Made by a program: the position numbers and the translations under genes. Below are positions 7,058-8,679 of a stretch of 8,679 nt of DNA, piece by piece; the first letter of the stretch is position 1, and each line of letters opens with the position of its first letter. Source of the DNA: Deltaproteobacteria bacterium (GTDB lineage: Bacteria; Desulfobacterota; Desulfobulbia; Desulfobulbales; BM004); NCBI GenBank assembly GCA_019313095.1, contig JAFDBU010000096.1, positions 1 through 8,679 of the forward strand, read 5' to 3'. Below the pieces are notes generated by a model. It worked only from the letters and a program-made list of their open reading frames with translations. It was not told the DNA's origin and made no database searches.

Positions 7058-8679
7058 TCAATTTTGCCAGAATGGCTGAAATCTTCTTTCAGGTTCCAGT
7101 TCCCCACTTGGAAGAAGGGTGCCGAATGTGAGGACAGTGGCAGTTGAAGAACGTGTTGAATCGCCGGGACCATATTGTTTTGTCACAGGCAGGCCGTTTG
7201 CCGGATCTACAGATACGTTTCTCTGCTCAAGATCAGGATTGATAAGACGTAATCCAGTCTCACCGGTAAGCGGGTCTACAGAAAAAGCCAGGTCAACCAA
7301 ATCCAATTTGGCGCCAAATTCTTTTTCCATCAAAATGGTATTGGCCATTCTGGTCCAGACCGGGAGAGCGCCGCTGGCACCGGTGATGTGTGTTGTCGAC
7401 CGGACCATGGGTTCATTGTCATCATAGCCGACATAGGCAACAACAGTATAGCCGTTATCCGTGGAGAATCCGTTCTGCCTGTCTGCCGGCCCCGGAACCA
7501 CTCCGGCAAAGGCAGAGTTTGTGAAACGGTTTGCAGTCCCTGTTTTTCCCATGAGCGGTAAAGGCAGGTCAAATTGTTTCAACTGCTTTTCAGTTTCAGG
7601 GTTATTGCTATGGAGCCGGACATTTGCATGGGCATACTGTCCGGTGCCGAATTTTATCACATTACGCAGTATGTCACTCACCGCTAGACTTGTCCGGGTA
7701 TCTACGATCCTGGTATTTTTTCTTTCAGGCACAAAAATGGTCTCTCCTTCTCCATTCTCGATCCGATCAATAATGGACAGGGCGTCAATGCTGTCATCCG
7801 AACCGCTTATTGTTATATAACCCATTGTTAAAGCCTGGTAGGTCATGGCAGCTTCAAGGGGTGATATGACATTTGACCCCAGGGGGAATGACAGAACCGG
7901 CTCCAGTTCGCTTTTGATATTAAGGGCTTTGCCGAGGGCTGCTACATAACGGAGTCCGGCCAGAACACGAAAGTCAGGGATAAGTGAAAGGATCTCAAAG
8001 CTGTAGGGCGGCAGGTCGGAAATACGCTCAAATTCAGCCTGTACCGTATTTTTGAGAGTCTCGAGAGTTTCCAGGCTGACTTTACCTTCAAGCAAAATAT
8101 TGGCCCAGAAACCATCCGGGAAATCTTTTTTGAATCGTGCCAATGACAGGGGATGCAGTTCTTTTTCAAGGTCTGAAAGGCTCAGCAGTTGCCAGGAATT
8201 ATTTTCATCAGGTTCACTGGCATAAATAAATTTTTCATTGAGTCTGTCATGATAGAAGTGTCCAAGAAATATCTCCGGAGCTTCAAGAGTGTTGGTCTGC
8301 AACTTACCTGAGAGACTGGCGCGCAGGAATTCAATTTCCTGCATGAGCTTTAGGTGGAGCAGAAAATTGTTTTTGAGTATTTGCTGCCGGATATTTTTTT
8401 CAGCGGTAATTTGGGCCTGGCGTCGGGTTTCAGATTCGTATTCGGGCCCTGCAAGATTATCCACCTCTTCTAGGAAGCTTTCAAAATCAGCACCGTACTG
8501 CATCTTTTTCAGGTACTGGTACTCATCGTGTTTGCCGCTGAAGATCAAATCCGGTTCCAGGTTTATGACAGCCTGCCTGAATGCTGCCCGATACAACTGT
8601 TCCCGATCGACCAGAATACCCAGAGTATCACGCAGACGCTGTCTGTAGCCTGCCTGTGACTCATATTCACGCAGGTCCA
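7058..8679 (-). CDS. Divergent penicillin-binding protein, C-terminal transpeptidase part (5' end outside window)
   Basis: The frame is open to the right edge (539 codons visible), so an apparent TTG start at 8594-8596 is only an internal leucine and the true start lies outside. The C-terminal half is a class A PBP transpeptidase: SFPLGSNVISPLEAAMTYQAL (7829-7891) matches the conserved LALG..xVSPLELA block, FGTGQYA precedes the GKTGTANRF strand (KTGT at 7535-7546), and VVAYVGYDD with ASGALPVW follows as usual. Such enzymes cross-link peptidoglycan in the periplasm, and the missing N-terminus would normally hold a membrane anchor and glycosyltransferase. Oddly, no SxxK occurs anywhere in the roughly 377 visible residues before KTGT, and the place where SxN is expected (7964-7987, SLIPDFRV) has no such motif. 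About 195 residues of charged helical sequence precede the recognisable domain. Either a large insertion separates the catalytic serine from KTGT, or the site is degenerate. The lipoprotein gene follows 206 bases downstream. Confidence 0.85.
   Translation of the reverse strand, partial: DLREYESQAGYRQRLRDTLGILVDREQLYRAAFRQAVINLEPDLIFSGKHDEYQYLKKMQYGADFESFLEEVDNLAGPEYESETRRQAQITAEKNIRQQILKNNFLLHLKLMQEIEFLRASLSGKLQTNTLEAPEIFLGHFYHDRLNEKFIYASEPDENNSWQLLSLSDLEKELHPLSLARFKKDFPDGFWANILLEGKVSLETLETLKNTVQAEFERISDLPPYSFEILSLIPDFRVLAGLRYVAALGKALNIKSELEPVLSFPLGSNVISPLEAAMTYQALTMGYITISGSDDSIDALSIIDRIENGEGETIFVPERKNTRIVDTRTSLAVSDILRNVIKFGTGQYAHANVRLHSNNPETEKQLKQFDLPLPLMGKTGTANRFTNSAFAGVVPGPADRQNGFSTDNGYTVVAYVGYDDNEPMVRSTTHITGASGALPVWTRMANTILMEKEFGAKLDLVDLAFSVDPLTGETGLRLINPDLEQRNVSVDPANGLPVTKQYGPGDSTRSSTATVLTFGTLLPSGELEPERRFQPFWQN

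Noticed and set aside
8594..8596. TTG as the start of the PBP gene
   Set aside because: The frame stays open for 27 more codons to the window edge and the protein would lack an anchor and signal, so this codon is internal.

Overview
The window carries six protein genes of an unremarkable bacterial chromosome, two of them cut by the window edges. Moderate GC, a FabL-type reductase, a sulfotransferase with TPRs and a divergent penicillin-binding protein next to a TPR lipoprotein suggest a Gram-negative, perhaps a Desulfobacterota (deltaproteobacterial) lineage. That placement rests on family resemblance recalled from memory, not on a search. I see no rRNA, tRNA, CRISPR array, transposase or phage gene.

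Layout. Positions 1-248 (+) hold the C-terminus of a short-chain dehydrogenase of the FabL enoyl-ACP reductase type. Positions 249-976 are a long gene-poor stretch. Its first half contains several inverted repeats that together look like a dispersed, structured repeat element; its second half is AT-rich and probably carries the promoter of the next gene. Positions 977-2656 (+) encode a three-part protein: a SEC-C zinc motif, five TPRs and a PAPS-dependent sulfotransferase domain. A plausible intrinsic terminator follows at 2741-2787. Positions 2865-4358 (-) encode TilS, the tRNA-Ile lysidine synthetase. Only 27 bases away, diverging from it, positions 4386-4976 (+) encode an Ogt-type O6-alkylguanine-DNA alkyltransferase that starts with TTG. 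Positions 5007-6851 (-) encode a TPR-like lipoprotein with a duplicated proline-rich linker. Positions 7058-8679 (-) encode the C-terminal part of a divergent penicillin-binding protein whose N-terminus lies outside the window.

How the genes relate. The clearest functional neighbourhood is the PBP followed on the same strand by the TPR lipoprotein. This arrangement recalls the LpoA/PBP1A pairing, in which an outer-membrane TPR lipoprotein activates a peptidoglycan synthase; here it is an inference. TilS and the alkyltransferase are housekeeping functions sharing a tiny divergent control region. The sulfotransferase gene stands alone between its own candidate promoter and terminator. Its target is unknown.

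I found no clear new multi-gene system. The points most worth checking are the PBP transpeptidase domain, which has KTGT but no visible SxxK or SxN, the lipoprotein/PBP pair, and the structured repeat upstream of the sulfotransferase gene.
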